From positions 1 through 47,643 of the forward strand of contig JAJZPZ010000010.1 of assembly GCA_021847795.1 (NCBI GenBank): a stretch of 47,643 nucleotides of DNA, given 5' to 3'. Positions 8,286 through 15,478 of the stretch are shown here, in pieces (position 1 is the first letter of the stretch; each line of letters opens with the position of its first letter). Position numbers and translations under genes: made by a program. The DNA comes from Nitrospirota bacterium (GTDB lineage Bacteria > Nitrospirota > Thermodesulfovibrionia > Thermodesulfovibrionales > Dissulfurispiraceae). Below the pieces are notes generated by a model, which searched no databases, was not told the origin of the DNA, and saw only the letters and a program-made list of their open reading frames with translations.

Positions 8286-9181
8286 TACTTAAACCCCAAT
8301 TCACGTAAAATATTTTCGTCGCTGCGCCAGTCTTTCTTCACTTTCACCCACAGTTCCAGAAAAACCTTTGTTCCCAGGAGCTTCTGGATCTCAAGCCGCG
8401 CGCTCGTACCTATGGCTTTTAGTTTTGCCCCGTCTTTTCCTATTATAATACCCTTTTGCCCCTTTCTTTCAACATAAATATTCGCGTGGATAAAAACAGG
8501 GCCCCCGCCCTCTTCCGGCGTTTTTTCGGTCCACTGGACTATTTCCACGGCAACCGAGTAGGGGATCTCATCCTCGGTCTGGCGCATCACCTTCTCCCTG
8601 ATGATCTCCGCTGCCATGAACCTTTCCATCTGATCGGTAACAACATCATCGGGATAATATTTCGGACCTTCCGGGAGATATTTCACGATATTCTCAAGCA
8701 GGATATCCACCCCGTCGCCGGTAAGGGCCGAAACCGGGATGATCTCCCTGAAGGGATACAGCGCGCTGTAGGCCTCGATGACAGGGAGCACATGCGCCCT
8801 CTTGACGGCATCCACCTTATTGACCAGGAGGAATACATTCTTCTGCAGTCCCTTCAATATCTCGATGACAGCGGTGTCTCCGACGTGCGGCTGCTCGGGT
8901 TCGACCATGAAAAGGACCAGGTCCACTTCCCTCGATACGTCGCGGGCCTCCCTGACCATCACCTCGCCGAGCCTGTGCTTCGGCTTGTGTATGCCGGGTG
9001 TGTCGATAAATATTATCTGGGCCTCGGGCAGGGTCTTTACCCCCATCAGCCTGTTCCTTGTCGTCTGCGGCCTGGGGCTGACAATGGCCACCTTCTCGCC
9101 GAGGATGGTGTTCAGAAGCGTGGATTTACCGACATTGGGCTTGCCGATGAGGGAGACATAACCGGAATGATATTTTTTCAA
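8285..9181 (-). CDS. era: GTPase Era
   Basis: A 298-residue ribosome-assembly GTPase that binds the 3' end of 16S rRNA. The G domain has G1 GKPNVGKST (residues 13-21), G3 DTPG, and G4 NKVD. The C-terminal type-2 KH domain shows the GIIIGKDGAKLKAIG RNA-binding loop. Length is typical. The ATG at 9179-9181 sits just after a short repetitive spacer (9180-9250) that separates it from the aminotransferase gene. It heads an era-BFN-recO group. Confidence 0.95.
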   Translation of the reverse strand: MKKYHSGYVSLIGKPNVGKSTLLNTILGEKVAIVSPRPQTTRNRLMGVKTLPEAQIIFIDTPGIHKPKHRLGEVMVREARDVSREVDLVLFMVEPEQPHVGDTAVIEILKGLQKNVFLLVNKVDAVKRAHVLPVIEAYSALYPFREIIPVSALTGDGVDILLENIVKYLPEGPKYYPDDVVTDQMERFMAAEIIREKVMRQTEDEIPYSVAVEIVQWTEKTPEEGGGPVFIHANIYVERKGQKGIIIGKDGAKLKAIGTSARLEIQKLLGTKVFLELWVKVKKDWRSDENILRELGFK

Positions 9182-9248
9182 ATTCTAGCTCCAAATTACA
9201 AATTGCCAAATCGCAAATTCCCCTTTGGAATTTGGAGTTTGGAATTTG
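9182..9248. repeat. TTTGGAA-type heptamer repeat spacer between aminotransferase gene and era
   Basis: The spacer is made of degenerate 7-base units (CAAATTN / TTTGGAA): left units CAAATTA, CAAATTG, CAAATCG face right units TTTGGAA, TTTGGAG, TTTGGAA in inverted orientation. The same family occurs at 41779-41925 and inside rimO (34234-34266). No gene or terminator is visible in it. Confidence 0.65.
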
Positions 9249-10439
9249 CTATGTTAGTTTTGCTACTGCTTCTTTTATCCTGCCCAGTCCCTTCCTGATG
9301 TTATCCAGGGAAGTGGCATAGGAAAGCCTTATGTACTGATCATCTCCGAAGGCCTCTCCATGCACCAGGGCGACGTTTGCGTCTTCCAGCAGGTACAGCG
9401 CCATGTCCAGCGACGAGTTTATCTGCCGCGGGCCGGCCTTTTTGCCGTAGAGCTTCGAGATGTTCGGGAATGCATAGAAAGCTCCGTTCGGGTTCAGGCA
9501 GCATATGCCGCTGATGGAATTCAATTCGCCTATAAGGAATTTTCTCCTCTTGTCGAACTCTGCATGCATCATGGACACAAAGTCCTGTGGCCCGGTCAAG
9601 GCAGCCACCGCGGCCTTCTGGGCTATGGAGTTGGGGTTGGACGTGGACTGGCTCTGGATATTGGTCATGGCCTTGATGATGTCCTTCGGCCCGGCAGCGT
9701 AGCCGATCCTCCAGCCCGTCATGGCATGGGATTTCGAAAGTCCGTTCACCACAATGGTCTTGTTCTTTATCTCTTTACCGAGCGAGGCAATGCTGATGTG
9801 GCTCATCCCGTCGTACACGAGTTTTTCGTAAATCTCATCGGAAATTATGAAAATGCCATGCTTTACCGCGATCTCGGCAATGGCCTCCAGCCCCTTTTTA
9901 TCATAGGTAAGGCCTGTGGGGTTAGACGGTGAATTCAACACCAGGGCCTTCGTCTTTTTCGTTATCTTCGCCTCAAGGGCTTCAGGCTTCAGCATAAAGT
10001 TATCTTTTTCATAGGTCGCTGCAAACACAGGGATTGCATCGTTCAAAAGCGCCTGGTCAGGGTAGGACACCCAGTACGGAGAGGGGATGATAACCTCATC
10101 TCCGGGACCGAACAGGGCCTGGGCGATATTATAAAGGCTATGCTTTGCCCCGCAGGATACGATCACCTCGTCCTTTGCATATTCGAGGCCGTTGTCTTTC
10201 CTGAATTTGTTTACAACGGCATCCTTCAGTTCATCAATACCGCCCACAGGGGTATACTTGGTAAAGCCGTCCCTCATCGCCTTTGCAGCGGCCTCTTTCA
10301 CGTACTCCGGGGTGTCGAAATCAGGCTCGCCGACGCCGAAATTCACGATATCCACTCCCTGGGCCTTCATTGCCTTTGCCTTTGCATCCATGGCGAGTGT
10401 CGGCGATGGTTTTACCTTCTTAGCCCTCTCTGAAAGCAT
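9249..10439 (-). CDS. Aspartate/aromatic aminotransferase, class I, PLP-dependent
   Basis: A 396-residue fold-type I aminotransferase of the subgroup Ib aspartate transaminases. The Schiff-base lysine is K236 in SKSHAMTGWR. N174 (NPTG), D201 and Y204 (ISDEIYEKL), and R244 (TGWRIG) are the other PLP or carboxylate contacts. GVGEPDFDTP near residue 35 is the N-terminal signature. It is likely to interconvert aspartate and oxaloacetate, perhaps also prephenate or aromatic acids; substrate cannot be fixed from motifs. Its upstream region (10464-10580) is filled with heptamer repeats rather than an obvious promoter. Confidence 0.92.
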   Translation of the reverse strand: MLSERAKKVKPSPTLAMDAKAKAMKAQGVDIVNFGVGEPDFDTPEYVKEAAAKAMRDGFTKYTPVGGIDELKDAVVNKFRKDNGLEYAKDEVIVSCGAKHSLYNIAQALFGPGDEVIIPSPYWVSYPDQALLNDAIPVFAATYEKDNFMLKPEALEAKITKKTKALVLNSPSNPTGLTYDKKGLEAIAEIAVKHGIFIISDEIYEKLVYDGMSHISIASLGKEIKNKTIVVNGLSKSHAMTGWRIGYAAGPKDIIKAMTNIQSQSTSNPNSIAQKAAVAALTGPQDFVSMMHAEFDKRRKFLIGELNSISGICCLNPNGAFYAFPNISKLYGKKAGPRQINSSLDMALYLLEDANVALVHGEAFGDDQYIRLSYATSLDNIRKGLGRIKEAVAKLT

Positions 10440-10463
10440 GATAATAGTCCTCCTCTTTAAAAA

Positions 10464-10580
10464 ATCGTAACGCGTGATGCGTAATACGTAATGAGCTATA
10501 GATAATAGAGATAAGCCATGAGTGGTTTCTTTTACTCATTACTCATTACTCATTACTCATCACCCATTACGCATCACGAT
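10464..10580. repeat. GATGCGTAAT/ACTCATT heptamer repeats in inverted arms
   Basis: The left arm (10464-10495) contains GTGATGCGTAATACGTAATGAG. The right arm (10534-10580) contains four ACTCATT-type units followed by ACCCATTACGCATCACGAT, the reverse complement of the left arm's outer end. This is the same family as the in-gene array in alr (12769-12990) and the tail of the thiL insertion. It occupies the whole spacer between the TPR lipoprotein gene and the aminotransferase gene. Confidence 0.75.
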
Positions 10581-10585
10581 CTTTA

Positions 10586-11230
10586 TTATAGCCCATTTTT
10601 CGCTTTCAGTTCCCGGATTTTCTGCAACGTATCAAGATAATTCTCCTTTGCAGGGGCCAACCGGAGCGCTTTAAGGGCAAGGTTTTCGGCCTCTGCAAGG
10701 TTTTCGCCCCTGGTGTAGTAAAGCCATGCGAGGTTGTTGTAGGCGTCAGCGCTGCCGGGGTCATCAGGCCCTTTTTTAATGACTTTCTTATAGCTTTTCT
10801 CAGCTTCTTCCGGCTTACTCATCTGCATATAGGCATTGCCCATATAAAGATAGGCCCTCGGCAGGTTTTTCGAGGCCTTTTTATACTCTTCGACAGCGTC
10901 GGCAAGTTCTCCCTTCCGCTCATAGGCAACACCCAGGTTGACGTGTTCTTCCGCAGACAGTGGGTCGTCAAGAACAACGATCCGGGGAAGGGCACAGCCG
11001 GTAACAAGCAACGCGAAAAGCAGTGACAAGAACAAAGAGCGCAACGAGTAACGAGTAACCTTATCAGTAACGAGTAACGAGTAACGAGTAACAAGTAAAG
11101 GATCCGGAGACAGTGACAAGCCTTTGTCGTTAGTCTTTAACTCGTTACTTGTTACTTGTGACTTGTTACTGTCGTTAGAGTTACTTGTTATTTTTTTATC
11201 AGCAATGTCCAGAAATTCGTCCTTTTCCAT
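10586..11230 (-). CDS. TPR-repeat lipoprotein with a repeat-expanded N-terminus
   Basis: The open frame encodes 214 residues. The mature part (from about residue 78) has two or three tetratricopeptide repeats (NLGVAYERKGELADAVEEYKK, YLYMGNAYMQMSKPEEAEK, NNLAWLYYTRGE). A lipoprotein signal LFLSLLFALLVTGC ends at about residue 78. The first ~60 residues (rich in VTSNELKTND and LLVTRYS) are translated 7-base repeats, not a conserved domain. The true start may be the TTG at 11042-11044, giving a 152-residue precursor that begins directly at the signal peptide. The long frame overlaps the C39 gene by 43 bases. It is paired with the C39 lipoprotein and probably works with it in the envelope. Confidence 0.75.
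   Translation of the reverse strand: MEKDEFLDIADKKITSNSNDSNKSQVTSNELKTNDKGLSLSPDPLLVTRYSLLVTDKVTRYSLRSLFLSLLFALLVTGCALPRIVVLDDPLSAEEHVNLGVAYERKGELADAVEEYKKASKNLPRAYLYMGNAYMQMSKPEEAEKSYKKVIKKGPDDPGSADAYNNLAWLYYTRGENLAEAENLALKALRLAPAKENYLDTLQKIRELKAKNGL
11044..11190. repeat. GAGTAAC-type composite repeat, copy A
   Basis: Tandem CGAGTAA/CAAGTAA heptamers (11044-11098) lead into a unique core AAGGATCCGGAGACAGTGAC (from about 11097) and then inverted CTCGTTACTTGTTACTTG-type units ending near 11190. The core and right arm recur almost unchanged at 13671-13790 (copy B), and the left arm with CCTTATCAGTAACGAG recurs at 16865-17016 (copy C). This copy lies over the start region of the TPR lipoprotein and the 3' end of the C39 gene. 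Confidence 0.8.
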
Positions 11231-11733
11231 GATTTCAGAAAGCTGTCCTTGTCAATAAAGGTCCGCTCTTCTCTGCCTGAATTGGCAACAATACCTTTCT
11301 CATTATATCCGATAATCACCATAAAGTGATTCACCTGGTAGAGCGAAAAGCCGTAATCCACCAGAACGACCAAAGGATGCCCGCCGTCTATCCTGGTCTT
11401 CAGGTCGTCCCAACTCCCGGAATACTGCAGGACCTCGAAGCCGTTTCTCTGAGCGTAGAGCAGCATATCCAGGTTGAGGGTCCCCTTCGCTGAACCGCTG
11501 TAGATATCTTTTGCTATACTCTCCGGGGTGACAGGCCTGCCCAGGTAGTTCAGGACACCTGCAAGGGATGCGGGGCCGCACTGGTAATCCGCCTGCGGAT
11601 AGAAGGGTACGTTGTCGATAATTATGGAACCGGGACCGGGCCGTACAGGAGCAGCAGAGCACGCGGCAAGGACCAGTGTAACCATGATTATACAGGCATG
11701 GCATTTACCTGATAGTAATTTCATAAGACTCAA
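11188..11733 (-). CDS. C39-like cysteine peptidase lipoprotein (PA2778-like)
   Basis: A 181-residue exported protein. A signal peptide with lipobox LAAC (C25) predicts a lipid anchor. The papain-like C39 domain follows: catalytic C52 in QCGPASL, H136 in NHFMVI, and an Asn near residue 151 as third member. C39 peptidases classically cleave double-glycine leaders, but this stand-alone lipoprotein class resembles the Pseudomonas PA2778 family, whose substrate is unknown. In that family the peptidase and TPR parts can be on one chain, while here a separate TPR lipoprotein follows. A PA2779-like gene lies upstream, supporting the assignment. Confidence 0.82.
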   Translation of the reverse strand: MSLMKLLSGKCHACIIMVTLVLAACSAAPVRPGPGSIIIDNVPFYPQADYQCGPASLAGVLNYLGRPVTPESIAKDIYSGSAKGTLNLDMLLYAQRNGFEVLQYSGSWDDLKTRIDGGHPLVVLVDYGFSLYQVNHFMVIIGYNEKGIVANSGREERTFIDKDSFLKSWKRTNFWTLLIKK

Positions 11734-11915
11734 ATTTCATAGCTCCCGGCAGAATGCATGGTCAAAACAACAACAGCCCTTCCCGAAACAGAAAGGACAG
11801 ACAAACTATTAAATTATAGCATTGTCTGTCCTCAACTGTCGGCAGGGGCCCTCCGCTTCACTTTCCCGGCAGCAGAGCACGGGCGCCCTCTGTTTTTTAA
11901 TAATAAAAAGTAAAA

Positions 11916-12311
11916 TTACCTGGTTATAATAACTCTGTGCCCGGTCAATTGCAGCAGGAGCACTACAAGGATTGCAATCACCAGGAGACCGATAACCAAT
12001 CCGAGACCGTCGTCCTTGCCGACTTTCAGGTCATCGAGCTGAAGAGCAAGCTTATGGACCTGCTGGTCGTTCAACTGCGCAAGGCGGTTATTTACCTCGT
12101 CCTGCGTCAGTCCAAGCCTTTCAAGCCTCTCGCTGATCATTTTCGTTTCCAGGGTTTTCCGGATCCTGCCGATGTCGGCAAACCTGTCGGCCTTTGAAAG
12201 AGCAACAATTTCCGATGGGGAAAATCCGGCCTCTGCCTTTGGGGCGATGCCTATAAGAAACATTACTGCAATAAGATACCACGTTACCTGGTTCACAAAA
12301 GGAATTCTCAT
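11916..12311 (-). CDS. PA2779 family membrane protein
   Basis: A 131-residue protein with a cleavable signal (cut after AEA near residue 28), a helical periplasmic middle containing ERLGLTQDEVNNRLAQLND, and a C-terminal transmembrane helix (about residues 103-122). The LGLTxxEVxxRLxxLxDxxV motif and layout match what I recall of the PA2779 family, small proteins encoded beside PA2778-type C39 peptidases, as here (180-base gap). The function is unknown. The start at 12311 has a strong site, AAAAGGAGGTGAGGAT. Confidence 0.8.
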   Translation of the reverse strand: MRIPFVNQVTWYLIAVMFLIGIAPKAEAGFSPSEIVALSKADRFADIGRIRKTLETKMISERLERLGLTQDEVNNRLAQLNDQQVHKLALQLDDLKVGKDDGLGLVIGLLVIAILVVLLLQLTGHRVIITR

Positions 12312-12369
12312 ATCCTCACCTCCTTTTCCCTCTCTGCGGGAGATTTTTATTTATTCGGGATTCAGGATT

Positions 12370-13662
12370 TCAACCATGATAAACTCTCCTGGCCCTGCTT
12401 CCCAGGGACAGCAATATTTCATAGGGGATTGTGCCTGCCCTGAACGCAAGGTCAGAGGCGTCGAGGGACTCATTGCCCTGCCTGCCCAGGATAACTGCCT
12501 CATCGCCTTCCTGCACCCCCCCGGCATCTGTCACATCGATCATGGAAAGATCCATACAGACGCGACCGACAACAGGGACCCTCTTTCCCCTGACAAGCAT
12601 GGTTGCGTTGTTGGAGAAGCGCCTGTCGAACCCGTCGGCGTATCCTGCCGACACGACCCCGATGAGGCTGTCCCTTTGCGTAATGAATGTCCTGCCGTAA
12701 CTTATCGGGGCGCCGGCAGACAGCTTTCTGAGCGCAATGATCCGTGCCTTGACGGTCATAACAGGAATCAAAGACCGTAATGCGTGATGCGTAATGCGTG
12801 ATGCGTCAAACGACCGTGATGCGTAATGCGTGATGCGCGATGCGTCAAACGACCGTGATGCGTGATGCGTGATGCGCGATGCGTCAAAGGACCGTGATGC
12901 GTAATGCGTGATGCGCGATGCGTCAAAGGATTCGTTGTCTTTATCTTTTATCTCATGACGCATGACGCATGACGCATCACGGTCGTTGAGCGGTGAGTAG
13001 CCGTAAAGCATCAGCCCCGGCCTGACTGCATCAAAATGGGAATCCGGGAGCGTAATGACAGCAGCGCTGTTTGCTATGTGGAACAGTTTTATTTTCAGGC
13101 CCTTTGCCGAAAGCGCCTGGCGCAAATTACTGAATTTTTCCATCTGCACCTGCGCAAAGGAAATATCGGCAAGGTCCGCCTCTGAGAAATGGCTCATGAT
13201 GCCGTCGATACGTATGTTTTTCAGATCGGCAATCGCAGCGATATCCCCTGCATCGCTGCCGGTAAGGCCCAGCCGCCCCATGCCTGTATCCACTTTGATG
13301 TGGACACCGACCTCTTTACCTGCCCTCTCCGCCTCTTTTGACAAGGCAAGGGCGGCCCCTTTACTGCTGATTACCGGGACAAGGTTGTATTTGAAAATAT
13401 CCCCGATGTCGGGATCGAAGAGCACGAGGACCTGCGCGGTGATACCGGCATCCCGCAGCGCTTTTGCCTCCTCAGTGAATGCCACGGCCAGATACTTTAT
13501 CCCGTCCCTCACCAGTCTGCGCGAGACCTCCACGGCGCCGTGGCCGTAGGCATCGGCCTTTACAACTGCAATTGCAGGCCGGCCCTTTGACAGTTCATTT
13601 ATAACATGGAGGTTTCCCGAAAGGGCATTGAGATTGATTTCAGCTATAGTTCCCCTGTTCAT
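12370..13662 (-). CDS. alr: Alanine racemase with an in-frame repeat insertion
   Basis: A 430-residue PLP enzyme making D-alanine for peptidoglycan. The PLP lysine is K35 (VVKADAYGHG), the barrel ends at RPGLMLYGY (214-222), and the second catalytic residue is Y322 (SYGRTF). Typical Alr is about 360-375 residues. The excess comes from residues about 226-298, which include four tandem 13-residue units of the form SFDASRITHxAxR. They are encoded by 39-base blocks of GATGCGT-type heptamers. The insert lies exactly in the linker between the TIM barrel and the beta domain, so both halves can still fold. Ribosome-site strength is poor (TTTCTGATATG); a repeat (13671-13790) lies just upstream. Confidence 0.92.
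   Translation of the reverse strand: MNRGTIAEINLNALSGNLHVINELSKGRPAIAVVKADAYGHGAVEVSRRLVRDGIKYLAVAFTEEAKALRDAGITAQVLVLFDPDIGDIFKYNLVPVISSKGAALALSKEAERAGKEVGVHIKVDTGMGRLGLTGSDAGDIAAIADLKNIRIDGIMSHFSEADLADISFAQVQMEKFSNLRQALSAKGLKIKLFHIANSAAVITLPDSHFDAVRPGLMLYGYSPLNDRDASCVMRHEIKDKDNESFDASRITHYASRSFDASRITHHASRSFDASRITHYASRSFDASRITHHALRSLIPVMTVKARIIALRKLSAGAPISYGRTFITQRDSLIGVVSAGYADGFDRRFSNNATMLVRGKRVPVVGRVCMDLSMIDVTDAGGVQEGDEAVILGRQGNESLDASDLAFRAGTIPYEILLSLGSRARRVYHG
12769..12990. repeat. GATGCGT heptamer array inside alr (four 39-base units plus an inverted arm)
   Basis: Four tandem 39-base units, each made of five GATGCGT/AATGCGT/GATGCGC-type heptamers plus a short CAAA(C/G)GACC joint, run from 12769 to about 12935. 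After a 30-base spacer, an inverted arm (about 12954-12985) carries CATGACGCATGACGCATCAC. Because 39 is a multiple of three, unit number can change without breaking alr. Unit differences (GTAATGC versus GTGATGC) give Tyr/His alternation in the protein. Confidence 0.9.
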
Positions 13663-13670
13663 ATCAGAAA

Positions 13671-13790
13671 CAGTGACGAGTAACGAGTAACAAGCAAAGG
13701 ATCCGGAGACAGTGACAAGTCTTTGCCGTTAGTCTTTAACTCGTGACTCGTTACTTGTGACTTGTTACTGCCTTTAGAGTTACTTTTCAC
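13671..13790. repeat. GAGTAAC-type composite repeat, copy B
   Basis: It matches copy A (11044-11190) closely: GAGTAACGAGTAACAAG, then the AAGGATCCGGAGACAGTGAC core, then CTTTAACTCG and inverted TTACTTG/TTACTCG units, ending GAGTTACTTTTCAC. It fills the space between alr and tatA, and the tatA stop codon (13780-13782) lies inside its outer unit. Confidence 0.8.
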
Positions 13791-13977
13791 TTTTTTTCGT
13801 CTCTTCTTCCGTCTTTTTCGGGGTCACATCTATTTCATCGGGCTCATTTGACGCCTTCTTGAAATTTCTGATCGCCCTGCCCATTCCGCTCGCAACTTCA
13901 GGCAGCCTTTTCGCCCCGAACAGGATAACTACAATCACCAGTATCACCAGCAGCTCAGGCATTCCGAGTCCAAACAT
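13780..13977 (-). CDS. tatA: Sec-independent translocase subunit TatA/TatE
   Basis: A 65-residue component of the twin-arginine translocation pore. [20 protein letters not shown] forms the N-terminal membrane helix, followed by the [17 protein letters not shown] amphipathic helix and an acidic/lysine tail. I chose the ATG at 13975-13977 because it is preceded by AAAAGGAGGTAAGCAT and begins exactly at the family N-terminus; ten more residues upstream are open but not conserved. No tatC is in the window. The stop codon lies in a repeat element. Confidence 0.9.
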   Translation of the reverse strand: MFGLGMPELLVILVIVVILFGAKRLPEVASGMGRAIRNFKKASNEPDEIDVTPKKTEEETKKSEK

Positions 13978-14051
13978 ATGCTTACCTCCTTTTGCCGGAG
14001 CAGGCACTGTGCAACCGGCTTTGAATACTATTATACCTTACTCATCCCGCA

Positions 14052-14672
14052 TTACACAGAGCGCATTACGGCTTCGTAATCCTCCGGGCTGTTTATATTC
14101 ATAAAAGATCTTCCATACGGGTCTGCTGCGCGGACGTCGGTCTCCGGGATAAAATTGGTCCTCATTTCTCCCAGCAGCCGTCGCAAGGCCGCCTTGTCAT
14201 GGAGGATACCGCTCTCCAGGCGGGGCAGGGCCGTTTTTGAATATATGCCGAGCAGGGGCTGCGGCTTATCATTACAGACAGGGACAGTGGCATCTGCGCG
14301 GCCGGCTGCCTCCAGGTGTTTCCCGCAAATAAGAGCTATGATCTCCCTGCTCAGGAACGGCATATCGCAGGCAGCAACAAAGATATCTTCTCCCTTTATG
14401 TTTATCAGAGATGAATAAATACCCGACACCGGCCCTTTTGAAGGCAGCACATCTCCGATGAGGGGCACTCCGAGTGAGAAATACTTCTCCGGCATATTGG
14501 CGCTTATATATACTTCCCGGAAAGTTTTTTTAAAAAGATTAAGGGTTTTCCCGATGATGGTGGAGTCCCCGATCCTGATAAAACCCTTAAGGGCCGGGAA
14601 TCTCTTGTTTGCCCCGCCGGCCAGTACCACCCCTGTGATATCCCTGATCTCCGCGGACATGTGCCTGGACAT
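14052..14672 (-). CDS. mobA: Molybdenum cofactor guanylyltransferase
   Basis: A 206-residue nucleotidyltransferase (NTP_transf_3 fold) that transfers GMP from GTP to molybdopterin. It has LAGGANKRF near residues 17-25 (nucleotide loop), a lysine at KGFIRIG, and AACDMPFLS (about 98-106) with the metal-binding Asp. A molybdenum-enzyme respiratory lifestyle would need it. It ends 44 bases before the tatA leader and begins 2 bases after the MEMO-like gene stop. MobA-like transferases of unknown substrate are the alternative. Confidence 0.87.
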   Translation of the reverse strand: MSRHMSAEIRDITGVVLAGGANKRFPALKGFIRIGDSTIIGKTLNLFKKTFREVYISANMPEKYFSLGVPLIGDVLPSKGPVSGIYSSLINIKGEDIFVAACDMPFLSREIIALICGKHLEAAGRADATVPVCNDKPQPLLGIYSKTALPRLESGILHDKAALRRLLGEMRTNFIPETDVRAADPYGRSFMNINSPEDYEAVMRSV

Positions 14673-14674
14673 GG

Positions 14675-15478
14675 TTATTTTACAAGGATTCCGGCGTATC
14701 CCACGACATGCCCATAATCTCCGCTGGTCTCGCCTGAAGTTGCGTATTTCACCAGTTTTGCCTCACCGGCCCCCAGGGCCTTTGCCGCATACAGCATGAT
14801 CGTTGCCGGGATCACGCCGCACATGGTGATACGGTGTTCTGCGACCGTAGTGTACAGCCCTTCGGGATTGAGATTAAGCATCTCGTTAATGGCAAGGGTG
14901 TCGAGCTTCCGCGCAGTGTCATCTGGAACATAATGGCTCATATCGGAACTCGCAACAATGACAACGTCCCGGCCGGTCTCTTTTATCGCCTTGGCAATGC
15001 CTTCACCGATGGCCCTGCACTCCTCCAGGGAAGCGCTCAGGACAGCTATCGGCACAATTTTTACGGCATCGGAAAAATAAGAGATAAACGGCAACTGCAC
15101 TTCTATGGAATGCTCGGACAGGTGGGCACTGGCGTCTTCCGCCATCAGGGGGACTTCCTTTACAACCCGCTTCCCGAGGTCCCCGTCCACAAAAAAGGTC
15201 CCGGTCGGAACTTCCCAGGACCCTGAGGTCATTACCGACAGGTTGGCGCCGCGCCCCGTATGGTTAGGCCCCAGGATAACAAACGTTTCGGGAAACCGGA
15301 TCGAGGAATATACGGCCCCTGCAACAGGCCCCGAGTACATCAGTCCCGCATGGGGCGACACAACGGCAAGGACTTTCTCCCTGGCCGCTTCTTTCTCTAT
15401 GTAATGCTCTACCTGTTCCTTCAGCTTCGATGCGGCGCCGGCATAGAACTGTCCCGCTACAACCGCATGCCTCTTCAT
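14675..15478 (-). CDS. amrB: AmmeMemoRadiSam system protein B (MEMO1 family)
   Basis: A 267-residue protein related to extradiol dioxygenases and human MEMO1. It starts with AVVAGQFYAGAASKL and contains SPHAGLMYSGPVAGA, LGPNHTG, and SSDMSHYVP, the His-containing blocks that form the putative metal site. In many bacteria it sits with an AMMECR1 protein (A) and a radical SAM protein (C); neither is in this window. The start ATG (15476-15478) overlaps the dnaB stop by one base (TGATG), implying coupling. The biochemical role is unsettled. Confidence 0.9.
   Translation of the reverse strand: MKRHAVVAGQFYAGAASKLKEQVEHYIEKEAAREKVLAVVSPHAGLMYSGPVAGAVYSSIRFPETFVILGPNHTGRGANLSVMTSGSWEVPTGTFFVDGDLGKRVVKEVPLMAEDASAHLSEHSIEVQLPFISYFSDAVKIVPIAVLSASLEECRAIGEGIAKAIKETGRDVVIVASSDMSHYVPDDTARKLDTLAINEMLNLNPEGLYTTVAEHRITMCGVIPATIMLYAAKALGAGEAKLVKYATSGETSGDYGHVVGYAGILVK

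Noticed and set aside
11870-11898. CAGAG...CTCTG hairpin followed by T6, considered as a terminator
   Set aside because: It is oriented for the plus strand, where no gene ends; flanking genes are all on the minus strand.
12769-12990. Regular repeats in alr considered as a CRISPR array
   Set aside because: Units are contiguous 39-base blocks without unique spacers, built from 7-base sub-units and read in frame; no cas genes are nearby.
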